Below, one piece after another: positions 54,701 through 63,989 of a stretch of 64,000 nucleotides of DNA. The notes under the pieces are model-generated. The model saw only the letters and a program-made list of their open reading frames with translations. It was not told the origin of the DNA and did not search any database. Numbering within the stretch: the stretch's first letter is position 1; the number at the start of each line of letters is the position of its first letter. The DNA is taken from assembly GCA_905178155.1 (NCBI GenBank), contig CAJINV010000005.1, positions 4,260,918 to 4,324,917 on the forward strand. Direction: 5' to 3'. Source of the DNA: Amoebophrya sp. A120. Taxonomy: Eukaryota; Sar; Dinophyceae; Syndiniales; Amoebophryaceae. Made by a program: the position numbers and the translations under genes.

Positions 54701-57197
54701 ACCCAGACACTTGCATTTGATAGCCTGCTGGTCAATGCGGTGGTAGGCGTACCATGTCTCGGAGAGCCACCTTCCCGCGTCCTGCCACATATGGATTGCA
54801 AATATGTCTGGGTCTGGAAGAGTGGAACTTGCAATGCTGTCTGAGAATTCTAAAAATATCTGTGTTGCATGAGCAGTAAGAGGACTCAGTTCTTGGCACG
54901 CGGAAAGGGCATTTCTCATGCGTAATTAGCATCAAGAAGCTCTCAAAAAATCTGTGATGCTAGCACCAGCCTCACAGACCTCACGGGTCATGCAAAATGT
55001 GCATGACAAGCCGCGACTCTTCCAGACCCAGACATTTTTGCAGTTCATACCACATAGCGCGCAGCGATCCGAAATTCTGTGGGTTCAGCGACCCCGCGAG
55101 CGAAGCGTTCGGTGGCATCCCGCGGTGGGGGCCCTGCGATGATCCTCTCTGCCCGGCTTCGCGCCCTACACCGCGCGGGCTCGCAAAGGGGTCACTCGAC
55201 CCGTCGAGGGAAAGCTGCGGCCGCCCGATGATAGAACTTGTTGCGGTTACCGTTGCTGTCGTCATGATACTTGCCGTGGTCGCGTCGAAAGTCGAACCCG
55301 TTGCCGCGTCCATTTCACTGCTATCAAATGCAAATATGTCTGGATCTGGAAGAGTGCATGTTTGTCATGCTTGTCTGGCATGACTCTTAAATCTGTCATG
55401 CACGTTACCCAAGCGCCCCACATTGCTGTCCTGCAGAAACGCAGTTTGTCATGCAGAACGGGCAACACCTAGAAGCTCAAAAGCTTGTCATGCTGAGCCA
55501 GCACCTGTGGCCTCTTCATGATACGCCACCCAGCATCACAAGTTTCCACACCCAGACACTTTTACAATCCATAACTGCTAGCGTTGTGCTATGCTGTACA
55601 AAGGAGTCGGCCTTTTGATCCTTCCGATGTTGACATTCAAACTCAGGTCCGTGAAGATAACCACGACCTTTGCACGACAACGGACATCCTTTCCACCTGC
55701 TCGTCGTGCGCGAGCAACTACATTTTCCGTTTACGCAAAGTTCGCAGCGAGCTACCTCTCCACTGGTCCTTCTCAGGCTAAAGAGGGAGGTAAGTCAAAA
55801 AAAATTGATGCAAGTTTATGATAAGATACTTTTCAACGTTCAACTTTCTCAAGAACATCAGCACCTTTGCAATGCATACGCTCGGGGAGACGGTGGATGG
55901 TTCCAGCGGGTCCAGGTTATTTCCGTGGTCCATTACAGCCCGCGTCGCGGTGCCGGCGAAGTCGTCCAAGGCGATGTCATCGTTGGCGTTTCGCACCACC
56001 TCGTAATTGCCACTGGAAACAAAGTACCTGTTTTCCGCGCGACTGAAGATCATGCACAGCACCAGCGGCACGGCAGACAATGCCGACATGGCCGTGGCGT
56101 GGTGCCACTCGGGAATTTCGGCGGACACAAAGTAGGTCAACGCCACCGCCCCGGGCGTCGCGGCCCCCATCCGCCCGAGCGCGGTGGTCTTGCGCCCAGG
56201 CGACTCCACGACCTGGGCGAGCAACACGTAGCAGCTGGGGAAGAAGAAGCCCTGCCCGATACCTGTGATGAGACGCGCGTACTCCAGTTCCGCCTTCGTC
56301 TTTGCGAGCACTGCGATGTACAGGGTGCACACGGCGGACGACACCAGGGAACATTTCAAAATGAAGTTCGGCAGGTAATACGGCATCGGGTTGCGCTGCA
56401 GCACCCGGCTCGCGGTGAACCCACCTAGGATGTAGCCCACAAAAAAGGCAGACAACACCTCGCCCTGCTCGTAGGTGCTCAGCTCGAAATCCTGCGCCAA
56501 CCCCTTCACCATGATGATGGACAAAATCGCCCGCTGCCAGTAGATGATCCCGCTCGTATGGATGTGGCGGGATCGAAATCGACAAAATCGAAAAACTTGT
56601 GATGCATAAAATGTAGGGCACTGAAGGCCTGTATTGGGGAGCAGGCAAATGAGACCGATTGTCAGCCTGTTTAGGGGCATGCAAAGCAATGCGCTGCCAG
56701 AGTAGCATGACAGGAGCAGTCTTCTTTGCCCAAGCAGCATGACAGACTGGACCTGGGTGCTCCCAAAATTTGTCACGCGCCACTTGAAAACTGAAGCTCC
56801 AACTGAAATCGATTTTGTGCATCACAAATTTTTCGACTTTGTCAATTTCGACTCTGACACTTCCATAGCTCGCCACGCAGGTGTAGAACACCGGATACGC
56901 GAACGCGCCTCCGAACCGGAACGGTGGCGCGGACACGGCCGACGTGTTGTAGCTAGTACCATGACTACTTGACGAGTTGCTTCCGTGCACCGCGGACAGT
57001 GCCACATTGCTCGCCTCGCAACAGAGGTCGCTAACGGTTTGCGCCAGAGTCTGCAGCAGCAGCCGTATGCGCACAAACAGCCCCGCTCCAAGAAACCGCA
57101 GGAACTCGTGCTCCTTTTCCTCGCGGTAGCTATCCCCCTTCAAATCTTCTGCCTCCTCGTGGTTATGAAAGAACCCCAGTCGCTGGATAACTCTCAA
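51797..57197 (-). CDS. MFS transporter, SLC17 (organic anion/phosphate)-like
   Basis: Twelve-span membrane carrier. The N-terminal exon (~57197-56868, true start not visible) includes LRFLGAGLFVRIRLLLQTLA and joins VAS to GIIYWQRAILSIIMVKG. The exon 56551-~55880 has the SLC17-like LSTYEQGEVLSAFFVGYILG, RLITGIGQGFFFPSCYV and GRMGAATPGAVAL. A hydrophilic central region follows over exons between ~55595 and 53560 (e.g. SLNPQNFGSLRAMW, QDAGRWLSETWYAY), interrupted by four introners and far longer than a normal TM6-TM7 loop. ~53140-52600 carries SSKPFCAIMACHFCHNWCNF and LAWLPTFFGKKNVV, typical of SLC17 TM7-8. ~52395-52255 has LDLAGESHVGTLLATTNMVG then AIPGIVG. The last exon (~51890-51797) has GWEGVFISCALLYYVAIVIY and ends TAG. 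Substrate is unknown. Confidence 0.82.
53749..54016. mobile_element. introner, family A, in MFS gene
   Basis: Starts tatggaatgcaaatatgtct, ends catatttgcaatgcata. TSD TTGCT (53744-53748, 54017-54021). Excision joins VTTSPKQ to SKETTAGMSLY in frame. Confidence 0.9.
54462..54722. mobile_element. introner, family A, in MFS gene
   Basis: Starts tatcaactgcaaaaatgtct, ends gacacttgcatttgata. TSD GCCTG (54457-54461, 54723-54727). Confidence 0.92.
54790..55049. mobile_element. introner, family A, in MFS gene
   Basis: Starts tatggattgcaaatatgtct, ends catttttgcagttcata. TSD CCACA (54785-54789, 55050-55054). Excision joins GSLRAMW to QDAGRWLSE. Confidence 0.92.
55322..55573. mobile_element. introner, family A, in MFS gene
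   Basis: Starts tatcaaatgcaaatatgtct, ends gacacttttacaatccata. TSD ACTGC (55317-55321, 55574-55578). Excision gives NASSEMDAATGS in frame. Confidence 0.9.
56557..56867. mobile_element. introner, family E, in MFS gene
   Basis: TIRs of about 45 bp: tatggatgtggcgggatcga...aatcgacaaaatcgaaaaac and inverse. TSD GCTCG (56552-56556, 56868-56872). Excision joins YTCVAS to GIIYWQRAI in frame. Confidence 0.92.
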
Positions 57198-57209
57198 CCG
57201 CGGCCATTT

Positions 57210-58090
57210 CTAGTCTATAGTCATGCAGATCATCTTGTGCATAGAAGGCCTTGCTCATCTTGCGCAGCACAGCATCATACTTACACCTACGAAAGAACGC
57301 CAAATCGCCTTGGATGAGTCAAGCCCCGGTCTGACGCACCTCATCATTCAAACGCTGCGGCGAGGACGAGCGGCCTCTGAAAAATGTGCCTCTGGTGCAA
57401 GACAGATTTGTGCTGCACATTGTCCCGGTTGAGACCACTTACCCATCTGAGCAAGCCATAGTGGTCCGGCGAACCAAAAGGCAATCCAGTACGTGTCGCC
57501 ATTACGATAGTCATGACGCGAGCTACTTTCTGGGAGCACGAGACTCGTGTGGGATTTGCGGTGGTCCTGGCGCATTGGCGTCGCGATTCGACATTCTGCA
57601 GTGCGCCGATAAATAGAAGTACTCGTGTTGGGGACGTCTAAAACTGGTTTCTGCGGCGCATCTATTTTTCACTAACGAGGAATACAGATACGGATCACAT
57701 TGACCAAATTTGAAAGGTCGCTTCGAAAGAGTTGCACCATGTAAGGTTTGCTAAAAGCTGAACTTTGTATCTAGATGGGATGTCGCACATCAACAAGCGA
57801 CGTCGACGTCTTCCTCATCGTAAAGAAGCCGCGACAAACGCACTGCATTTTATTCTTTCTGGGACTTAATTTGCCACCACCATATTCGCAGGAGGTGGGG
57901 TGAAAGACCCTCGCACAGAAACCGCGAACACAATTGCAACGAACTGAGAAGTTGTACTTGACGTTATTACCAAGCAGTTGGGCGTCCGATTCCTGTACAG
58001 ACAGTGACAGATAGAAGGGCACACGGCTATACTTTCTTGTTCGGAAAAAAAAATTATTTGCTTCCAGTAATTATATCAGAGCACGGTATC
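57210..58090. other. intergenic, nothing recognised
   Basis: No exon or element supported. Contains the 5' flank of the MFS gene. Confidence 0.45.
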
Positions 58091-58091
58091 A

Positions 58092-58781
58092 TTAGTATTC
58101 CGATACGTCATTCATAGCCGTTTCCAAAAGCGCTACACGTTGTCGCTCCTCGGCCAGTCCTTGACGCACCTGCGCGACGGTCGAGGATTCGGTGCTGCCA
58201 ACTGCAGGTGAAATGATCGATCCCCCACGGTAAACAGATCTTGCTGCATTCGCCCCGCTATCCCTCGCTGCTTTCACCCCGCCACTGCTCGCGCTGCCGT
58301 TGTGGATCTGTTGATCTTGCAGTAACGCATAGGTACTGGGAGAAACGCCAAACTTGTCCGGAGAAGCGTTGGAGGTCTGCTCTTTCGTAGCGAAGAGCTC
58401 CTCGTCGAAGGGAGAATAATCGTTGAACTGTTTCTGTACAATTTCTGCAAGCGAGGGCTCTCCGTTTTCCCCCTTAGTCCCGAAAGACGCGCCGGCATGA
58501 GCGTCGCTCTCCAACTTTGCAACGCGGCTGCCCAATCTTTCTAAAGATTTCTCAATGTCCTGTAGCAGCGTTGTAGCCTCGGGACTCCTTGCGTCTTTTC
58601 CAGCCGGGCTGCTTCGATCGTGCTTTTCGCTTCCAATTGGGGTTGTTCGCTCCTTCTTGCTCCGTACCTGGATTGTTGAAATATCTCCTGTCGACGCGAG
58701 GGACGGGTTAGTACTTACATACAACTTAATGCACACGGCGACAGAGCACCTGCCTCTCAGGTGATGTACAGAAAAAGACAC
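58092..58781 (-). CDS. unknown protein exon, coiled-coil ends
   Basis: Open frame of about 229 codons ending at TAG 58092. It has a heptad-like segment (LLQDIEKSLERLGSRVAKLE), a Ser/Gly/Ala-rich linker and a second helix (VRQGLAEERQRVALLETAMN) at the C-terminus. The 5' limit is uncertain: a sequence gtaagtactaac...gacag near 58690-58720 could be a 31-nt intron. No family recognised; soluble. Confidence 0.45.
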   Translation of the reverse strand: MSFSVHHLRGRCSVAVCIKLYVSTNPSLASTGDISTIQVRSKKERTTPIGSEKHDRSSPAGKDARSPEATTLLQDIEKSLERLGSRVAKLESDAHAGASFGTKGENGEPSLAEIVQKQFNDYSPFDEELFATKEQTSNASPDKFGVSPSTYALLQDQQIHNGSASSGGVKAARDSGANAARSVYRGGSIISPAVGSTESSTVAQVRQGLAEERQRVALLETAMNDVSEY

Positions 58782-58789
58782 ACTTTAGC

Positions 58790-59350
58790 AAAGAACATCA
58801 CGAAACCGGTTCACTAAACCGCGGCTCCAAACTGGCAGATGCGAACTCATGGACTCTAACCTTAACTTTCAGAAGCAGATCTGATTGTTTACGCTAAAGT
58901 TGTGAAAATGACACTTTTGGTGCATTCGTGACGTCCAACAGTGAACACTACGTAATTTCCCTACAGTGCACTGCGACTTTTCCGCGTTGCAGAGGCTCGT
59001 CCAGCGAATATCTGATTCTCGAAGTGTCTCAGTCTCTTAATCATAATCAAGAAAATCAATCTGTCAGCACGTGTTCTATAGCCGCGTCCGCCGGACCCAG
59101 ACATAGAACATCATAATTCCTCGGTTACTTGTTCCATGGAACAGAAATAAAGCAGTGTGACAGTTCTGTCATCTTCGGATTCTCGGAATTTATCTTTTCA
59201 TCACGTGGCTCCTTCACCGAAAGCCCGGGACTCATGGGAACAAGTCCAGTTTGATTCGGCGGCGGAGAGGGTAATGCTCCGAACACGAGCACCACGTCCA
59301 CGTAGTAAGTTCGTTATAATTCGGTTGTTCCTGCACGACGTGCCCAATTA
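58790..59350. other. intergenic, nothing recognised
   Basis: 3' flank of the EF-1alpha gene. No exon, element or polyadenylation hexamer context that I can defend. Confidence 0.4.
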
Positions 59351-59351
59351 C

Positions 59352-61002
59352 TTACTTCTTCTTGGCCTCGAAGACCTTCGCCTCCACGGAAACCACCTTT
59401 CCCAACATGACCACACCGTTGCCATCCATAAACGCGACGCGGGACAGACCCTCGCAGTTCTTGAAGGAGTCGGCAACCAGCGGCTGCTGCGGCTCGAAGG
59501 TGACCTGTGCCATTTCGTTGGACTTCAGGGAGTGCGGCTCCTCCATCTTCTTACCACCGGTCTCCTTGCCCATCTTCCACTTCAAAGCGGAGATACGGCA
59601 GGCGGCGCGACCGCAGCGGACGAAACCGATAGGGGAGTAGCCGACCTTGATCTCATTCGGGATGTCCAACACCTGTTATTCAAATTTGTTTATACTCGTC
59701 TGTAATCTCATTGACGTGGATGCTTTTAATCAAAATATATCATCATCAAGACAGGGTTCCCCATATGTACAAATGAAGCATATGAGACAAACGTTTCCAG
59801 CAGCACCTGGATCTGAGCGTCGAAGGCCTTGACGGCGGAGAGAGTGGTGTCCTTCTTGTAGATCATGACATCACCACCACGCGGCATGTTCTGCTTGTCC
59901 AAGTTCTTCACGTTCATACCAACGTTGTCACCCGGCTTGGCCTCCGGCACAGCCTTGTGGTGCATCTCGATCTGGAACACCTTTCCGGCGCACGCGTTGG
60001 CGGCGGTGTGGGTCGGCAAGAAGATGACTTCCTCGTTCGGCTTGACGATACCCTGCTCCACGCGTCCCGCGAGCACATCACCGACACCCTTAATCTTGTA
60101 GATACCGGAGATCGGAAGGCGCATCGGAGCATCGATCGGACGTTCCGGGACGCGGCACATGTTGTTCAAGCAGTCGTACAAGGTGTCGACGTGAATGGTT
60201 TCAGATCCGACCTTGACGTCGGCACCCTTCCACCAGGCCATGTTGGTGGTCTTCTTCACCAAGTTGTCACCACACCAACCGGAGATCGGCATGAACGGAA
60301 CGCCGCTCTCGACGAAGTCCTTCTTCCAACCGACCTTGCCCAACATGTTACGCATTTCGTTGGCAATTTCGTCATAGCGGGCCTGCTTGTAACCAGCGGT
60401 GTCGCAGTCCATCTTGTTGATACCAATGATGATCTGCTTGACGCCCAACAAGTTGATCAAACGGGAGTGCTGACGGGTCTGGCCCTGAATCTCACCAGCC
60501 TTGTGGTTACCACGCTGGATAGCGGTGGTGAAGTTACCTGTTGAACCATGTGCGTTGACGATGAATTTGTTCCCATGCGAAACTCAAGGAGATATTTGTT
60601 TTCTTCTGCCTGAGAAATGTGCGCGAAACATCAAACATACATACCATCAGCCGGAACCATGATCATAGCGACATCGGCCTGGGAGGCGCCGGTAATCATG
60701 TTCTTGATGAAATCGCGGTGACCCGGGGCGTCGATGATGGTGTAGTGCCACTTTTCCGTGAAGAATTCCTTGGTGGTGACGGAGATGGTGACACCACGCT
60801 CGCGCTCTTCCTTCTGGCGGTCCATGTAGAAAGCGAAAGCAAAGGAAGACTTTCCCAAACGGTCAGCCTCGGCTTTCAGCTTCTCCAATTCACGCTCCGG
60901 AATACCACCCAACTCGAAGAGCAAGTGACCAGTGGTGGTCGACTTACCGGAATCGACGTGACCGCAGATCACGATGGACAAATGCTCCTTTCCGTCGGTC
61001 AT
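59352..61002 (-). CDS. EEF1A: translation elongation factor 1-alpha
   Basis: GTPase that delivers aminoacyl-tRNA to the ribosome. Exons 61002-60645, 60537-59807 and 59672-59352 give 1410 nt, 469 aa plus TAA, the normal family length. G1 GHVDSGKST is at residues 14-22, G3 DAPGH at 91-95; NKMD and the SGW region follow in exon 2. Domains 2 and 3 are complete, ending [13 protein letters not shown]. Introns 60538-60644 (GTATGT...AACAG) and 59673-59806 (GTGCTG...AACAG) are short and canonical GT-AG. There is no introner, unlike the neighbouring genes. Codon use is strongly biased toward C-ending codons, consistent with high expression. Confidence 0.98.
59673..59806 (-). other. EF-1alpha intron 2, canonical GT-AG, 134 bp
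   Basis: Donor CAG|GTGCTG and acceptor ACAG|GTGTTGG. The similar hexamers at the two ends hint at a duplicated proto-splice site, but no TIR is present. Excision gives [12 protein letters not shown]. Confidence 0.9.
60538..60644 (-). other. EF-1alpha intron 1, canonical GT-AG, 107 bp
   Basis: Donor GATG|GTATGTATG, acceptor TTCAACAG|GTAAC. Excision restores [15 protein letters not shown]. No TIR or TSD. Confidence 0.93.
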
Positions 61003-61339
61003 TTTGCTGGTCGTGGGTTAAAACCAAACTCGAGGAAAAATGTCGAAGATGCTTGTGCTAGACAAATGATGTTTTTGAGACGAGAATCTTATAGCTCCCT
61101 GAAAGAACAATAGGAAAGAAATGTAGTGGATAGAATTCACAATATCTTCGAGCGCAGTGTCAGAGAAAGCTTTCATATTTCTGCTGAAAGCACACCAGAT
61201 CTCGCCGAGGATCTTTGGACCTTTTCAAAGTACAGCACATTTTGCAAGACAGAAACTTTCCTGGCGCCATCCAGTTTCACGGATCTTTTTTCAGCTCTGG
61301 ATCGTGGAAATACCTCCACGACGTGTTGATCTCAAGTAC

Positions 61340-62269
61340 TCAATTTTGTGCCGCATTCAAGGCTGGCATGCATTTCCTGATCTCATTATGAACCAGTCGC
61401 GCTTCTGTCGGCGGAAGGGCGGAGTGTAAGCGTTGCCGATCTACTAGCGAAGTATGTGCGACAGGAAAAGTTTTCTCTTCAAACGCCTTCGTGCCTAAAA
61501 GCGCCCCAATAGTAAAACTTACCGGCACATCAATTCTCGCCGCCGGCGCCTGGCCACGCGTAGTACCTTCTTCGGCAGGTGGGGCAAGACAAGCCTGGCA
61601 CGGCCCAACCCTACTGGTCCACGTTTCCAGGTGTTGAAAGGTCCCGCGCCCGAAAGAGTGAAACCTAGTCTTGGCCTTTAAAGAAGCTGCCGCTTCTTTA
61701 GCAAGGCCGCCGTGCTTGCCGCCAGCAATGCTGCTGTGGTCCTTGGGGAGCTGATGTTCTTGCACACAGACAAACCCAAACTCCACCGCACGTAGATCAG
61801 CTGCCGCCGCACATCTCGTCTCGATGCCGCATGTACCAGTCCCATCGTCCCGCGTAATCGAGACGCAATTGCCAGGCCCGAATGCGGAGGCACTGCTTCG
61901 GAGACGTTGCTGTCCGGCCTCGGCGGGGGCAGGAGCAGTTCCAGTGTTCTTGGAGGATGCTGCTCTACTCCGACCGAGGGGTTCGCTACTATTGTGCTTC
62001 GACGACAACAGTGCTTTCCGGAGGCTGACAGCTAAAACACCGCCCGGACCATGACAGTGAGAAAACAGTAAATCAGGACCAAGAAGCTGACCAAGAGAGG
62101 TCAGGTGGAAAAGCCGCAGCTTTTCCCGACGCGGCGGTGTCATTCTCGCATTCAGACAGTTTTTGGTTGCGCTTCTATAATTTGTCTGTGCGCACCAGCA
62201 AGCAGTGAGAGTGACCGAGGAAAACTGAAGAAATTGAAGCCGTCGAGACACCTCTAGTGGCGGACACAC
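61340..62269 (-). CDS. unknown Cys-containing protein, terminal exon
   Basis: Open frame of about 309 codons ending TGA at 61340. The first codon is not ATG; a ttttctag acceptor just upstream suggests an internal exon start near 62268, or initiation at the internal ATG of MTPPRREKLRLF. A Cys-spaced stretch, CVSITRDDGTGTCGIETRC then a later CVQ, vaguely recalls small extracellular Cys modules, but no family can be assigned. Remaining sequence is Ala/Ser/Pro-rich. Confidence 0.4.
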   Translation of the reverse strand: MCPPLEVSRRLQFLQFSSVTLTACWCAQTNYRSATKNCLNARMTPPRREKLRLFHLTSLGQLLGPDLLFSHCHGPGGVLAVSLRKALLSSKHNSSEPLGRSRAASSKNTGTAPAPAEAGQQRLRSSASAFGPGNCVSITRDDGTGTCGIETRCAAAADLRAVEFGFVCVQEHQLPKDHSSIAGGKHGGLAKEAAASLKAKTRFHSFGRGTFQHLETWTSRVGPCQACLAPPAEEGTTRGQAPAARIDVPVSFTIGALLGTKAFEEKTFPVAHTSLVDRQRLHSALPPTEARLVHNEIRKCMPALNAAQN

Positions 62270-62279
62270 TAGAAAAACG

Positions 62280-63150
62280 TGTCACGCCTTACAATCTTCA
62301 ATTAGCACAGAGACCCAGCGTCACGCTGATTTTCACCAGCTCCATCATGAATTTATGTTCACGAACATCATGTAGTACAAAATGCCGATCAACGCAGAGG
62401 GGCGAACCAGGGACCGAAGCACTTTCTGTCTTTGGTTTACGCTTATCCTGCTCCTCGTTTTTCCCTTTGGTTCAGCTTTAATACGGTTGTTCTTGCACAA
62501 ATACACACGAAGACGTGCCCGGCAAACAAAACCGCGTCGATTGCAAAGCTCTATTGCTACTGCAGTTGTGAGATTCTTGTTCGTGTGTGGAGCGACGAAT
62601 CATAATAATTGGCCATCAAGCTGCAGTTCTGTGGACCTCATCGTCAGAATTTCTTCCCGTGGTTTTCGCTTTTGCAGTAGAAGAGAAAAGCGAAGCAGGA
62701 CAAGAGTCCCTCTTCGCGGGCCGGCTATCCAAAACTCAACTCGTACAGGCCCTAGGTGAAGTACTTCCTCCCCATCCACGTAAGCTCTTTGGTGTCCAGT
62801 TCTACTAGACCACTAGCTACAGGGGTGATATCTACGAGTAAGTACTTACGCTTGTCATCATTCATGTTTATGTTTTCGCGGTATTTACTACTTTTTCCAC
62901 GGCAAAATTCGCTTTCAGTTCATCTGAACGCCCACTCTAAATGGGTCTTCAACTAAGGTAAAACCTTTCTTCACACGTCGAGCTGCAACATCCTGACACA
63001 AGAAACCGCCACGCTTGTGCAGCACATAGCAACGCACGCGAGTTGTTGGTATACTATTTTGATTTTCGCATTCGACCTCAAACATAAAAATGCTTTCACC
63101 TGCAATGATTACGTCTCCGCTGCAGCAAAAGTACCTCTGCTGCAAAAGCT
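62280..63150. other. no gene supported
   Basis: Frames here are short and composition-driven. One palindromic agtaagtacttac lies near 62836-62850, a possible donor on either strand. Nothing else recognised. Confidence 0.4.
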
Positions 63151-63155
63151 TCCAC

Positions 63156-63413
63156 CTAGGCTTCATTTTCTAAAATCCCCAGGAACTTCTCAATGTGGTC
63201 CGCGATATCATTTCCCAGCATTGGCCGCAAAGCTTGATGCAGTGCCTTCTGAACCCACAGATCCACCCTTCGGCTGGGCTGGTCCTCGAAAGGATTGACC
63301 AAGCGCGGATCCGGATCCGCCGTCAATAGGTCGACCCGCAACTGGTCACACGAGAAGCATCGACCCACCGTGATGTGCTGCACCACCATCACCGATTCCG
63401 CGCCGAAGTTCAC
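63156..63413 (-). CDS. unknown protein, 3' terminal exon
   Basis: Frame ending at a TAA at 63156. It reads SVMVVQHITVGRCFSCDQLR ... LLTADPDPRLVNPFEDQPSR ... LGNDIADHIEKFLGILENEA. Good coding character and helical. No family recognised. It may belong with the exon at 63786-63900 and continue beyond the window. Confidence 0.45.
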   Translation of the reverse strand: MNFGAESVMVVQHITVGRCFSCDQLRVDLLTADPDPRLVNPFEDQPSRRVDLWVQKALHQALRPMLGNDIADHIEKFLGILENEA

Positions 63414-63596
63414 GTCGTCCCAGGCGTGTTTTTATGAATTGAAAAAGCACCAGGACCGCAAACACAGACGCACAACATCTCCATCCACGACAAAGATAGC
63501 GACAGTCTGCTATTAACTGCACATAACTTATTTCGATAATACTGTTCCGGCACTCGATGATTATGAATACGGTACCAGTGCCAGCCGCTGAGTGGT

Positions 63597-63680
63597 CTTG
63601 TCATGTAAAATCACAATAGGACGAGCCCTAAACTATTCATCTAAACCCTATTCTAAACCGGTCTTGTCATGTAAAATCAA
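63597..63680. repeat. direct repeat flanking telomere-like heptamers
   Basis: tcttgtcatgtaaaatca occurs at about 63597 and 63663. Between the copies are CCCTAAA and CTAAACCCTA words resembling the TTTAGGG-type telomere repeat. The array is too short to be a telomere. Confidence 0.6.
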
Positions 63681-63785
63681 CGAGGAAAAAATCGCGGCTT
63701 CATTATTTCAACTTTGCTCGTATGCAAGTACTACTATTCAACGTGCAATCGGTGCGAGGAGCAAACTTCTACTTCTTTACCCCTT

Positions 63786-63989
63786 TCATAGCTGCGTGGC
63801 AAAGAACATGCGGTTCAACACCGCCCCTCCCAGCGGGCCCCCGGGGACCTGGTGGTGGTCCAGAAACACGCCAATCCAGTCTTTCGGAAAGCTGCCGTCG
63901 ATCTGGTCAGAGCCCAAAGTCATCTGGTCAGAGCCCGTCGATCTTCTGGTCAGAGCTCGTTGGAAAGCTGTCCGACCATTAGTGCACAC
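63786..63989 (-). CDS. unknown exon with short tandem repeat
   Basis: Minus-strand frame including SFPKDWIGVFLDHHQVPGGP then LGGAVLNRMFFA, preceded by three copies of a GSDQ-encoding unit (tctggtcagagcc, ~63903-63955). It is probably an upstream exon of the gene at 63156 and runs toward the window end. No family recognised. Confidence 0.35.
   Translation of the reverse strand: MCTNGRTAFQRALTRRSTGSDQMTLGSDQIDGSFPKDWIGVFLDHHQVPGGPLGGAVLNRMFFATQL

Noticed and set aside
15429-55573. Regularly repeated ~260-bp segments as a CRISPR array
   Set aside because: The copies are far apart and inverted at their ends, and they lie inside eukaryotic genes with TSDs.
58690-58720. A 31-nt ultra-short intron (gtaagtactaac...gacag)
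   Set aside because: It fits GT-AG with a branch-like CTAAC, but the frame is open without splicing and no conserved protein fixes the choice. Left as a possibility in the feature.
63620-63662. Chromosome end / telomere
   Set aside because: Only two degenerate heptamers, and the sequence continues with coding exons on both sides.
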